Assembly: GCA_000711775.1 (NCBI GenBank)
Contig: ARYC01000748.1
Span: forward strand, 1 to 64,000
Length of the DNA stretch: 64,000 bases
Direction: 5' to 3'
Source: Oxytricha trifallax
Lineage: Eukaryota; Ciliophora; Spirotrichea; Sporadotrichida; Oxytrichidae
Numbering within the stretch: position 1 is the stretch's first letter; each line of letters opens with the position of its first letter. The notes under the pieces were generated by a model. It was not told the DNA's origin. It ran no database searches and was given only the letters and a program-made list of their open reading frames with translations. This document shows, in pieces, positions 1 through 23,585 of this stretch. The translations under genes and the position numbers were made by a program.

Positions 1-771
1 ATGCAATGAAAAGAGTGCAAGCACAAGAATTGATTCAAAGATTTAGAAGCAAGGAGGATTTGCATCGCTACCTGGTGCAGCAAGGTAATGAACTAATACT
101 AACTAATCTTGATTATGTAGTTGGTTTGTTTCTACCAACGATGGAAGGTACTAGAATTTCATTTCTAAGAGCAATACTCTGCGAAGAGAAGAAAGCTTTG
201 AAAACTTAAGATGTGAAGTTTGCAGAGATTCCAAACTATCCAGAAATCTCAGTGACTAACTTATATGATGATGCTATGAATGACCAAGAAGTTTCGCTGT
301 ACCTGCCTACTAAGAAGCACTTGTCAAATAAACTGCCTGAAAGAAACTATTTCTTTGGCATACTTGCAACATCAAAGCTGATTACTTGAAAGAAATTAAT
401 CAAGAATCTCATAAGAAAAGGTACAGCATCTCTTCAGAAGATAAGGACAAACAAGGGATCAAGATAAGTGAGAGCTGGCTATCAGAGCTGCAGAAGCACC
501 CTTATATTTCTAGTAAGATTTGTAGCTTAACTCTTTAGAAAAATCTGGAACTGTCATCTTCTTGATGAAGGAATAGAGCAAGCTTCACAAAGAGCGAAAG
601 TCGCAGACAAAGTATGAAGTTAGCAAGAGACTTTATTCAAATATTGAGCCTCCAGAGTCGATGAACATAGATGCAGGAGCTGGCAGCAAGAGAAGAAACT
701 TAGGAGGAGGGAAGCAAGAAATAGAAGAAAAGAAAGAGAAGCCAGCTCCCTCTAAAGAATTCTAAATGTGA
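1..771 (+). pseudogene. TBE small (22 kDa-type) ORF, 5'-truncated and frameshifted
   Basis: Homologue of the ORF at 11277-12046 in the complete TBE. Reads in the TAA/TAG=Gln code from a Met at 6 (the true start lies left of the window by comparison with the other copy) through EIPNYPEI and SESWL to TGA at 769-771. A one-base shift near 385 is needed to keep alignment with the other copy (after KLPERNYFFG the frame moves to ADYLKEINQ), so this copy is probably inactive. The 22-kDa TBE ORF has no established function. Confidence 0.6.
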
Positions 772-780
772 CTTATATAT

Positions 781-1845
781 TCATTAGCTTAACTCTAAAA
801 CTTATTTATATACATTCACTCTCCCTTCTTTCGCACACTTTTAAGCCAATAAATTATCTACTCTCTTGGCTGAGCTTTTAATAAAGTCAACTGTATCAAT
901 AGGTAGGTCATGCATCAAGTGGTAGAGCAGCAGCTTCTTGTAATGGCCTTTTAATATACCCCAGTAGAACTCAATTCCATTAAACTATGGACTGTAAGGT
1001 ACGTTGAACACTGGTGTTATTCTAAGTTGTTCATAACTCTTCCTTGTTTCTTTAGTCTTATGAACAGAAAGATTATCAACAAACAGTATTATCTCTTATT
1101 CAGGGTACTTCTCTCTCAGCTGTTCTAAGAACTTTATATACTGCTCTGTCTTAATAGAGCGAGGATGAATAACATAAGTTTCTAAACCAGTATCTTCACT
1201 AATTCCTCCAAGAATTGCCATCGTTTATACCTTGACTTTCTAGTCATATACTTCTATATTACTATGCCTCTTATACCAAGACTTCTAGATGAAAGTGTTG
1301 AAGGTAAACACAGCCTCGTCAGCATGTATAAACTTAATATTATTCTATTAGGCTCTCTGCATTTAATTATAAATATAATTTAAGTTGTTGTTGTAAAATG
1401 GCAGAGTGAAATCAATCACTCTCTTGATACGATTCACACCTTTGTAAGAGATACCATTTCGCTTATAAATGTTAGCAACAGACTATGCAGAGATCTTCAA
1501 CTCAGGGAACTGGCGGTGAAACATAATAGCTCGTTGGTCAAGAGAGAAGTGAGCCCAATACTTCAAAGTTTTTTCATTAATAAGATAGTCAATATGCTTC
1601 TATTGAAACTTTGACTTCCTCTAAGGCATTGAATTCAGCTATTATTGCTTTAGTTATACAGCTATAAGGCAGTGGGAGCGAACAGTTGAAGGACTTCTCT
1701 TTAAGAGCAGTGCAATTGACTTATAATTAAGTACAGGTTTGACTTATTCACTGTATATATCACATCCATATCGCAGTTTAAACACTAAATCTATATACTC
1801 TTCATCATAAATAGACCCCAAAAGCTTGCTATTTTTGTCTCGCAT
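781..1845 (-). CDS. TBE transposase (42 kDa, DDE, IS630/Tc1-like)
   Basis: Open from ATG at 1845 to TGA at 781, 354 residues, the size of the TBE 42-kDa transposase. Catalytic landmarks are visible: HADEAVFTFN (first Asp), ILFVDNLSVHK (second Asp) and SPQFNGIEFYW (Glu), in the order and spacing of the IS630/Tc1 DDE fold. The N-terminal third carries a helix-turn-helix-like segment (KSIALLLKRSPSTVRSH). TAA and TAG are read as Gln throughout. TBE transposases have been implicated in genome rearrangement in Oxytricha. The ORF overlaps nothing else and faces the small ORF tail to tail across about 10 bp. It appears intact. Confidence 0.85.
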
Positions 1846-1926
1846 TTAATTAATAACCCCAACCCCTAACAAATTCCCTACAAATCAAAGCACTTATAAA
1901 CCTCATTAAGGGGTTTTGGGGTTTTG

Positions 1927-4190
1927 AATATAGTTGCTAAGAAGTTTTTTTTTTCTAAAATTTGTCTCTAACTAAAAATAAGGGTCTTGATTATTTACTA
2001 GTTAAGGTATATTAAATAAAATAAGCAAAATATCATTTTTAATAATTAAATATTAGTGAAATTATTGGAAACTGATTTGAATGAAAATTTTTCATAAGTA
2101 ATTAATATTTTGATATAATAAATTTAGCATTAACTTAAATATCAATTGTACAATTTGTATTAAATCTTTTATTAATAAATAGTAATTAAAATTATTGTTC
2201 AAATTAGAAATGTATGATATAATAGAAATTAATCATTTTTAATAGTTTATACAAATTTATTTATTATAAAATTAATTTATATATTTTTAATTCAATCAAT
2301 TTATTATTATTTATTAATCGACTTAATTGAAAATATAAATTTTAAATAATAAGAACTTTATAATTTAGTTATTTTATAAATGCATGAATAATTTTATCCT
2401 TTTTGATATTTATGATTTTAATTTGTATTTGATAAATGAGTTTTATATTCCCAGTATTCATTTAAATTTTCCTGAATAAATTACCTATAATTAGAGAGAA
2501 AATGTTTATTTTTTAATTTTGTATAATTAAATAAGCAATGAACGATAAAAACCCATTAGTTTTTATATATTTTACATAAATTAATATTTGATTAAAAAAT
2601 GAAATATTAATAATAATGTGTTAATAAAGTTTATTTTTAATTACATTGTTGTTATTTTTATTAACATTCATTATATTTTTAAAGTATTTTAAATATTTTA
2701 AATATCATTAAATATTGAATTTTGGTAATTATGAATTTACATAGTGAATTATTATTATTAATTTATAAATATTTTATTAATAATATTTTAATATTTAAAA
2801 TATTTGTGATTTTATTTAATAAATTATAAAATATCATAAAAAATGATGATTTATGTGAAAGCGTTTATTCAATTTTATTAATTTATTTTATATTAGAATT
2901 TGATAAGCAAATTGATTTTATTTTTAAAAAAGTAATATAAAATAATAAAATATTATAATTATAATTCTTATTTCTTTATGTATATTACATTTACGTTTTT
3001 ACATGTTTATATGAATATATATATAATTGATCTTTGGATTTTATTTCTATTGCTAACTCTAATGTAAACAATTAATAAATTTAATTTTAATTTTAATTTT
3101 ATTATAATTATATAGAAAAATTCTTTAATCAACCTGGAAATATGATAACAAAAATAATTTGAAATTCTAATTATTTAATAAAAATTAAAATATTTCTAAC
3201 TTTATTTGGTTTATATTTATAAACAAATTAATTTTAAATTTAATGAGTTTCATATTTGAATGATAAAGGAATTAAATTGCTAATAAATTCTTTTACTTAG
3301 AATAATTTAAATATATGTACATTTATAATTATATTAATAGTAACAGTATAATTAAATATTTCGTCTTAATAATACATTCCTTGTGATAACAATATCTAAA
3401 CTAAAATTACTAAAAATAGAAGAATTATGATAAAATATTAAAAATATAAATATCTTATTTGGTATTATAATTAGAAAGTTATTAATAAACATTCAATACA
3501 TTTCGTAATTGATTAGGAATTTATTTCATATTACAATAATTAATATTATCATTAACCTTAGTACTACTCATATATTTGAATGTATTAATAAAAAAACATT
3601 TTTAAAATCAATTCAATTATAACAATTAATATTTAAAACTAATTAATTTTAATAATTTTTACTTAACTTATAAAAATATATTTTATTATAATAATTTATT
3701 AGAATATTATTATTTATTTTAATTTCAATTATTGTAAAATTTTAATAAAATATATATTTAAATTTCCATATAAATTTTATTTAAATTAAATTTTTAATTA
3801 ATTTTATAAAAATACAAAAAGTAATATAATTTGAATATTAAATTATTTCCAATTTAATAAGCAATTTAAGATAATAATTAATTTTAATAAATATTCTTGA
3901 ACAGTATTTTATTTTTATTTCAAATATATTAAGCTTGTGAGTTTATTCAAGTCATTTATTTTAATTTTTATTTTATTTTAATAGTTAATTAGAACAAAAC
4001 AATAATAAATGTTTTATAAATTAGGTTTAATAAAATTAATTTGTATAAAGTTTTTAATATTGGTTATCTTAAAGTTTTTACATATTACAAATAAAGTAAA
4101 ATGATTTCTTAAAAAAATAATGAATAATAAATAATAAAATGAAATAACTAAATTTAATGTAAAGCCAGCAAAAACAAATAAAAAGTGCTA
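1927..4190. other. AT-rich germline spacer, no gene seen
   Basis: About 2.3 kb of extremely AT-rich sequence after the TBE end. No convincing reading frame on either strand even with the ciliate code; homopolymer-like A/T runs dominate. It is probably germline-limited intergenic DNA, though very short coding segments (MDSs) could be missed. Confidence 0.6.
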
Positions 4191-6291
4191 CTAATTTAAT
4201 AGACTGAAATAATGACATAAGCAAATTGTTAAATTATAGAAAATAGTCAAATTCAAAGAAAGATATTATTTCTAGTGGTGGTGGAGATTAAAACACATTC
4301 AAGAGAAATTGTTTGATGCTGCAATGAGTTAAAGAACATAGGAATTCATCTGAAAACCATTCGGTAATTAATAAAAATCTAAATAAACTATTTAAATCTT
4401 AATATGATTTATTGGAAATATAGAATTGCTTAAAAAATTATTAAAAATAAAAACTAAAACCTACTTAATTGATAAACTAAATTTGCGTTATATAAAAAGT
4501 TTTGTTTTCGTAAAACATTTTCTAAAAATAAGAAATTAAACTTAAAAACTAAATATAAATTATAGGCAACTTAGATGATATTACTTCTAACTATTATAAT
4601 TTATAATTAAAAATTATCTATAATTAAACATTGTTTATTACAATATAAGTTTAAAATTATTTTACTTATATTTAAGTAATAATTATAATGGAGGACATGC
4701 TGAAGGAATGTGATTTATATATTTTTATAATTTTAATTGATTCTTATTTCAATAAATAAAGTTTCTATAATATTTTATTTATTATTTTATTTAATTTCTA
4801 AATGTTAATTAACACAAAATATATAAATTCTTATATGTGATTCTTAAAGAATGACACTACGATTTTAAAAGCACAAACTGCGGAAAGAATTCGGGCATTT
4901 TCGCAAGAGTTTTTCCTCATGTTAGCGGCAAGTGAATTTAAATCTCTAAATTAACAGATTTAATGCTAATTAAGAAAAAGAATTTCGTGAAAGTGATCCT
5001 ACTGTGTTACTAAGACGTAGAATTTCTAAATTACACGAAATAAGCAAAATAGGTATCGATTAATACCAAAGAAAAGTCAATTAGGATGATGATACTTAAT
5101 ATTGCTTAAATTTTAAGATTATATAAATATTTTGATTAAAAATATTGTTTTAATTTTTAGTATCACTCAAACTAAATTTTGATTATAATAAATATAAATA
5201 AAATGAACCCATCTTTTTGACTTTAATATTAAATTCATAATGAAAAATAATGGGATATGATGCTAGGAAAATGAACAATAAATATTTTAATTTTTCTTAT
5301 ACTAATCAGATGGAGTAACAATTTCTTGCTAATTTACTCTATAGAACCTTTTTATAATTAAGACTCAATTAAACCTATTAATTAAAGTGTTATAATGAAA
5401 TCTCTAAATAAAAGAAAGACTTATAAAAACAATTATGTTATTGAAGATTCATTTAGAATCGCTATTAAGATTATATGTTTCTTATGACAAATAATAAGAA
5501 GGGCAAATTAAATTAATAGAACCAATCAATTCTAATATCTATCAAAATATTATATCAAAGTAAAGAAGTATAAAATAATAGATTCATTTAATAAAAATAT
5601 TATTTACTAAATGATTTTATTGTAAGTATAAAACTATAATGATGAAATAAATCAAGAATTAAAACTTCCGGGGTTCGGCCACAACGATTAAATTTAGAAA
5701 TTATTTTTTATTTTTATAAATAGATTAGAAATAAAACAAAGACAAGGAAGAAAAGCATTCATAGTAAGAACAAAAAATAAATACTTCAATTATTTAAAAA
5801 CTAATCCAAGAATTTATCTATAAGTCATCTGTAAAAAAACAAAAATCTCAATCAATTAAGTAATTAAAGAAAGAAGAATCACTTCCAGAAATTAAAAATT
5901 ATAGAATTGCTTAAATTAAAAATAATTGATTAAATTTTTTTTTTTTAATTATATATTATTTGTTTATTTAATAAGCTTAGTCACCTCCGCCATAGAGGAT
6001 TCTTAAATCACCTTTGGACTTAAAATTAGAGAAAAATTTAAGATAAATTCCTTTTAAAAGGCAAGAGCTAGAAGAGCTTATGTCTGATAGAAATTTCGCA
6101 GATATTTATGCAGATTTCGATAAATTTAAGCTTTAATAAGACGAAATATTGTTAAAATAGAAAAATCATCATAGTGGAAGATCCACACCACTACATATGC
6201 GGAAACCTATTAAATTTGCTAAAAATGGGTACTCTAAGTAAAGTACAATCGCTTTTAGAGAGTAATTAGATCCAAGTCTTTACAAAGCTTG
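4190..6291 (+). CDS. Unrecognised Lys/Gln-rich protein, interrupted by IESs
   Basis: Not recognised. Coding blocks in the Gln code lie at about 4870-5105 (LRKEFGHFRKSFSS...), 5300-5490, 5490-5690, 5733-5913 and 5975-6291, ending ...EQLDPSLYKA and TGA at 6289-6291. Two junctions can be read exactly: an IES at 5694-5724 with pointer TTAGAAAT joins LKLPGFGHND to QIQKQNKDKEEK, and one at 5909-5974 with pointer GCTTA joins EIKNYRIAQ to SPPPQRILKS. A third repeat, AAGTATAAAA (about 5563 and 5623), is likely another pointer. The protein is highly charged, Lys/Gln/Asn-rich and looks largely disordered or coiled. The 5' end around 4200 is guessed; an ATG at about 4216 opens only a short frame. Confidence 0.55.
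5694..5732 (+). other. IES with pointer TTAGAAAT
   Basis: Direct repeats TTAGAAAT at 5694-5701 and 5725-5732 flank a T-rich segment. Removing 31 bp leaves one repeat and joins two blocks of the same charged protein in frame. Confidence 0.75.
5909..5979 (+). other. IES with pointer GCTTA
   Basis: GCTTA repeats at 5909-5913 and 5975-5979 bound a 66-bp deletion unit with a long T run. Excision joins ...NYRIAQ to SPPPQRILK in one frame; without it the reading frame hits TGA. Confidence 0.78.
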
Positions 6292-6923
6292 AAATAAATG
6301 CATTTGATATATAAAAATTTCATTGTAATGTAAATAAATGATTACTAGAGACATAAAGTAAACTTGTAATTGATTGTTAAAATAAATTAATTAATTCATC
6401 GCCTGAATTGCAAAAATGAAATCACAATAAATTTAAATTTATAATAAACCCCAATTATAATCTTAAAATTTAATATTATTGTTATCATAATCAATTAAAG
6501 TTTTAATGTTAGGTTAAATTTTTAGAGAATTTAGAAAATTGTTGAAGGCAATTTAATCATATTTTTTCATTATAACCTTAATAAATTTATTTTAAAACTT
6601 TTAAATTATTCTTTTGTATAAGTTTAATTAATCAGTGTTAGGTTGAAATAAATGAATAAGATTAAGTTAGAACAAAGCAAAAATAATTTTTATTTTTTTG
6701 TTTTTAAAAATTTAAATTTAAATTTAAAATAATTGATTTTACTCTATTACGATATTTTTTTAATGAATTATTTTCTTTATAGATAGAAAATAAGAATATC
6801 TTAAAAGTTAGAAATATTTGTTTAAGAAATAAAATATTGTTGAATTTATAATATTAACTTAATATATACATAATAGAAATATTTTTTATCATTTTTATTT
6901 TGGCAATAGTTAATTTAAAGACG
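6292..6923. other. AT-rich intergenic spacer
   Basis: Between the stop of the upstream gene and the first Met of the adenylate-kinase gene. Very AT-rich, no reading frame supported. It should contain the ends of two somatic chromosomes (telomere-addition sites), which cannot be located by eye. Confidence 0.55.
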
Positions 6924-19094
<12,171 letters not shown>

Positions 19095-19291
19095 TTTGGA
19101 GAAGAGAAAAGTCATTGCAAATTTGACTATATGAGACTATGAGAATACAATTTTATTTTATTCTAAGAACTTTAACAACATTTAAACATCTAATTATATA
19201 ACTCAAACACCAATATTAGCATATTTCATCATTTGAGTAATAATTAAGTGAATGGTATTATATAATAAAATTGCATAATTAATAATAAAAA

Positions 19292-20976
19292 ATGTTCGTA
19301 GAAAACAAGAAAAAGAGAGTTGAGAAACTTGAGGATAAGCAAGACTAATCCTGGGCCAAGTAAGGAATCAAAAGTGACAATAGTACTTAACCTAAAATAT
19401 TGATGCCTGCTTGGACTGATAAGACCCTGGATAAATTAACTGTGAATATTGAAGACAAATCGAGACTTAGAAAACTTAAGTAAACTGAAGCTGAGAAATC
19501 AATTAATGGTAATTCATTGTCAAAATACAAATTATTGAGCGAATTGTCACTATTAACTTGAAAAATTATCTAAACACTTTCTTATAGGAAATGAATATGC
19601 TGAGAGACTTCAAGATTAATACGCAAAGATGATTGGAGGATCTGAATTATTTTCTTGGGCTGCACTTCCCTAAGAAGATGGAAACATTTATTAATTTCTA
19701 ATGATTACTATTTTTTTAAACGTAGTTGGAGTTCAGGAGGAAGAAGATGAGGACCCAATCACTAAACTTTTAAAATCAAATGCCCATGTTTATAAAAAGA
19801 GAGATATGATCTTAAAACCAGAGAAAATCAGCTTCTCAAGACTTCTACCAGCAAACAACGGGCACTATCACGAGTAATTATATAAGATAGAGATAATTCA
19901 ACTTTACATATAGATCTGTTGTGACAGCTATGCATTTTCACCCAAGAGAAAACATTTTATTGACTTGTGGACTTGATAGAAAAGCAAAACTTTTCAACGT
20001 TAACAGTAAAAAGTCTACTAAAATCTAATCAATTTTTTTCCCTGATTTGCCAATTTACAACGCAGCTTTCATATTGAATGGCTAATAGATAATTTTCTCT
20101 GGAAATAGAAAGCACTTCTATTATTACGATATGCCCTAAAATAAAATCGAAAAAGTTTCACATATCATGGGACACAGTGATGAGACAAACCTTAGCAGAC
20201 TATTTGTTTCCTAAGCTTAAGATTCAGATTATTTTCTATAATATATAAATTTATTTTGCCTTCGCATGCCAAGAAAGTGGCTATATTCTAATCATGAGCC
20301 AGAAGACTAAGAAGTTAATGTTTGAGTTTAAAATGAATGGAAGCTGTAACGCACTATGTTTCAGTCCAGATGACAGATATTTGTTCAGTGTAGGGGATCA
20401 AGCTGAAATTTATCAATGGGATTTACAGTAAAAGAAATGTGTAGCTAAGTATGCTGATGAGGGAAGTTTCAACACCACACATAGTACGTGTTTATGTTTT
20501 TAATTATAATATCACATATTACTATGAGTCCAGACGGCAAGCTACTGGCCACAGGATCATACATTGGAGTAATCAATATCTATAAATTTGATTCTACAAA
20601 TACTCAAAGAGTTGAGGGATCAGCTCCCTTGAAATCAATCATGAATTTGACAACTGCAATCACTGATCTTAAATTCAATCCAACAAGCTAGATACTTTTT
20701 AAATATAAAATAAACATTTTCATTTGTTGATTCTAATTCAATTATTACATTAATAAAAATCTTGCAGTTTGCTCTAAGTGGAAGAAAAACGCAATAAAAT
20801 TGATTCATATCCCATCCTACACAGTATTCCAGAATTTCCCTGGTGTTGCAATCGGTGTCTTAAAATACGCACTATGTTTGGATTTCAGTTACTCAAGTGA
20901 GTTCATGGCACTTGGCAACGATGAGGGCAAAGCACATCTATTTCATTTTAGCCATTTCTCAGAAAACCAGAATTGA
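19292..20976 (+). CDS. UTP18: UTP18, U3 snoRNP-associated WD40 protein
   Basis: Starts MFVENKKKRVEKLEDKQDQS at 19292 and ends HLFHFSHFSENQN, TGA 20974-20976. WD40 propeller with the family's diagnostic strings: MHFHPRENILLTCGLDRKAK, NGQQIIFSGNRKHFYYYD, KLMFEFKMNGSCNALCFSPD, YQWDLQQKKC, KYADEGSFNTTHITMSPDGK, GVINIYKFDS, LKSIMNLTTAITDLKFNPTS, HIPSYTVFQNFPG and LGNDEGKAHLFHF. UTP18 is a conserved subunit of the UTP-B complex of the 90S small-subunit processome in the nucleolus, needed for 18S rRNA processing. A GT-AG intron lies at about 19512-19587 (GTAATT...TTATAG); several further short AT-rich breaks (near 19690, 19880, 20230, 20485, 20690) are introns or IESs. Spacing to the AK gene is under 200 bp. 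Confidence 0.9.
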
Positions 20977-21124
20977 CATTAATAATACTACATTAGGGTA
21001 TTGATGCTTGATCTGAGATGAATTTAATTAATTAAACTATTTATTTCTAAAATACTAAATTAAATTACATATCTCTTTTATAATTAAATTATTGCGGGAT
21101 TATTATAAGTTAAATTATTTTAAA

Positions 21125-23447
21125 ATGTCTTACGATCCAAAAGCTTTCACTAACAATCTTTCAAAGAGTGGGAAAATTATTCCTGTCTTTGATGATAATT
21201 CTAAACATAGAAAATAATCTAATGATTCCAAAATGGATATTAAATTATATATTTTTTGTAATTTTTTACATCAAATTACATTAAGAAATGAATGTTAAAT
21301 ATTGACTAAGGGAATAATAATTTCTAAAAACCTCAACCAAAGTTTAACAAAAAAGAGGAGAAAAGTCCTAGAATGATGGCAGTGAGATCTAAGTCAAGAG
21401 TGCACAACCCTGTGGACTTGAGCATCTATTCTGCTGCAATTTAGAAACTCATTGTGAAACTTACAAACCTCAACAAGAATCAAATTTATTCTATGATATA
21501 ATATTAAAAATGAAACAAATCCATATTAATAATATTCTCTTATGAAAAGATAAAATAACTAATCAAATTGAATGTAAGAAAATTAAAATATTTTGATAGT
21601 TATTAATTATATTGTTTAGTGTACTATGAGCATAACTATCAAGAAGTATTGGGGATTCTGGGAACTTCTTATAAATTGGGGTAGACTAATTCTATGCTTC
21701 TACTATCAAGAACTAAGTAGACACTTCATGCTTTTATCTCTTTTATTTATTATTGTATTACTAAAATTATATAAGAAAACATTGATTAAATCTCAAAGAT
21801 TTCAGAGGATATGATGTAATTAATGCATCAGTGGGATTCTCACAGCAAACTGAAAGTTATAAGAGTAAACTCGATTCTATGCAACAGCGAATCTAAAATC
21901 CTTCAAAAACTATGTGAGAGCCTTGATTTGAAGCACGTCTCACAGTAATTTCACAGTTTAGAAATGATGGATCACATCAATTATCCTATTATATTTTATA
22001 GTTAAAGAGTACTTTGACAACAACAAAAACATAGCAGTGTGCTTTATCCTGGAGGACATTGACTACTATGTGGAGACTACCAAGCAAGTACTGCTGTATA
22101 AAATCCTAGACATGTTTGGCCAGATTAAACTCAAGTTTGTGTTCATTGCTACATCAATGAAACAGGACATTAATTAACAACATTATTTAAAGTTATTTTC
22201 TTATATAATTAGGTCTTTAAAAGTTGAAGCTGTAAATATAATCAAGTATGGTTACTTGTCATTAACTTTTATTGTTTTCAATAATTGGTATATTAGGAGA
22301 GGATGATAAAATTAGTTAAATTTTTATATAATCTTGAATAATTTCTAATCATTAATATTTATGATTTGAGTTTGATAAAAATAAAATATTGCTTGCTTTA
22401 AAAATTAATCTTATATTTATAAAATAATATACCAATTCAATAAAATAATTTTAATCTACTTTTATTGTTATTCTTAATATTAATAAATAAATAACAACTA
22501 TAAAATTATAACTTTTAAAACAAAACTTTAATACGATATATTATTTATGCTATATTTTTATTGATTGCTGATTCATTTGAGAAGAGAATTAAGAGTAGAT
22601 TCAGTCATAGAATGCTAATTTATATATTTGCTACTATTTTACGAGTAATCTATGGAGAACTTTTCAAAGGGAGTCACCAGCATATTCTCAGACATTCTCT
22701 TTGAAGTTGATGACTAAAACACGAGGGAGTGCTACAACCTCCTTCAAAGTATAGTCACAAGTGACGAGACTATGGAAATACTACAAGATGAATTTGAATT
22801 TGGAAAGTAAGATTAAATGAATTTACTAATTAATCATATATAGAAACTATGAATATCTCGCGTAGATGCTTAGAATTACACTCAGCAGTTTAGACTAAAT
22901 ATTGCAATAGAAGATTCTTTCTGCAGATTAAGATTAAATCTAGAAGTTTGAAATAAGGCAGGTCATGACACAGCTTTTCTTTACTTAACTGGAAAATTTT
23001 TAAATGATTTTATTGTAAATTTCACGTAGTTGAAGCAAAATTCAGAGCCAGTGAGAATTCTTGAAAGTAAAACTTCTTTAATTTATTCACAATCATTACA
23101 TAGAAATGACCAGAGCTTAGTTAATTGTCTTAATTACAGCTATGAAAGTATCAGATAAAGCCAACATCTTCAATTTCGAAGCAGTTTATCAAAAATACCT
23201 AGCTTTTATGAAAAATCATCATAAAACCATGCTGTAACTCTCAAAGCAAGTCTTTTTGAAAACATTCCTTGATTTAGCTGATTCTGGATTCATTAAGAGT
23301 GAAAGTGATACTGAATTACTTAGCGTTAATAACAAAATTGCACTGGGTTTTCAGAAGAAAGATCTAAATGAAATGCTTTATCTTTGTCAAGGCAAACTGG
23401 AATTACCTAAACTTTTGGAAACTTGGGCTCTACAAAAATCCGATTGA
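21125..23447 (+). CDS. ORC4: Origin recognition complex subunit 4
   Basis: Starts MSYDPKAFTNNLSKSGK at 21125. The ORC4 AAA+ core is visible: YYEHNYQEVLGILGTS (about 21625), Walker B CFILEDIDYYV (22045), the following LLYKILDMFGQIKLKFVFIA, and the signature DSFEKRIKSRFSHRM at 22571, the ORC4 counterpart of LEKRVKSRFSHR. The C-terminal winged-helix region ends LETWALQKSD at TGA 23445-23447. The Walker A position reads GTSYKLGQT, with Gln (TAG) where GKT/GKS would be expected. ORC4 is part of the complex that marks replication origins. The Walker B region is joined to the signature across a 404-bp IES with pointer GA; other breaks lie near 21270, 21500-21610 and 21990. Confidence 0.85.
22166..22571 (+). 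other. IES with pointer GA in ORC4
   Basis: GA at 22166-22167 and 22570-22571. Deleting 404 bp of AT-rich DNA makes SMKQDSFEKRIKSRF continuous. The unit is not a multiple of three and carries many stops in the coding frame, so removal is required for the protein. Confidence 0.75.
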
Positions 23448-23585
23448 ATTTATACTTGATTCATAATTTATCAAACAATATAGTCAGTTCAGCTTTGTTT
23501 TACTTTTTTTATAAGAATTAAATATCTCTTTCTATCTTACTTTATCTAATCCCGTATGAATGTGAATTTTATTTTATTTGAGATT

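Larger units (their letters stand above)
1..1926. mobile_element. TBE transposon, right end (truncated by window)
   Basis: Right-hand 1.9 kb of a Telomere-Bearing Element. It ends at 1926 in GGGGTTTTGGGGT-type telomeric repeat preceded by a terminal segment (about 1884-1910) that recurs at both ends of the complete copy at 9137-13219. The base triplet AAT follows directly at 1927-1929 and fits the ANT target rule of TBEs. It contains a DDE transposase on the minus strand and a decayed small ORF on the plus strand; the kinase/zinc-finger ORF would lie left of the window. TBEs are germline-limited in Oxytricha and are eliminated when the somatic genome is made. Confidence 0.88.

Noticed and set aside
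5380..5500. In-frame TGA suggesting UGA may be read as Trp
   Set aside because: A competing frame (MKSLNKRKTYKNNYVIEDSF) is equally open here, so the stop is not reliable evidence; clear genes all end at TGA.
5640..5700. GGGGTTCGG string resembling a tRNA T-loop
   Set aside because: It lies inside a supported coding block (LKLPGFGHND) and has no matching stems.
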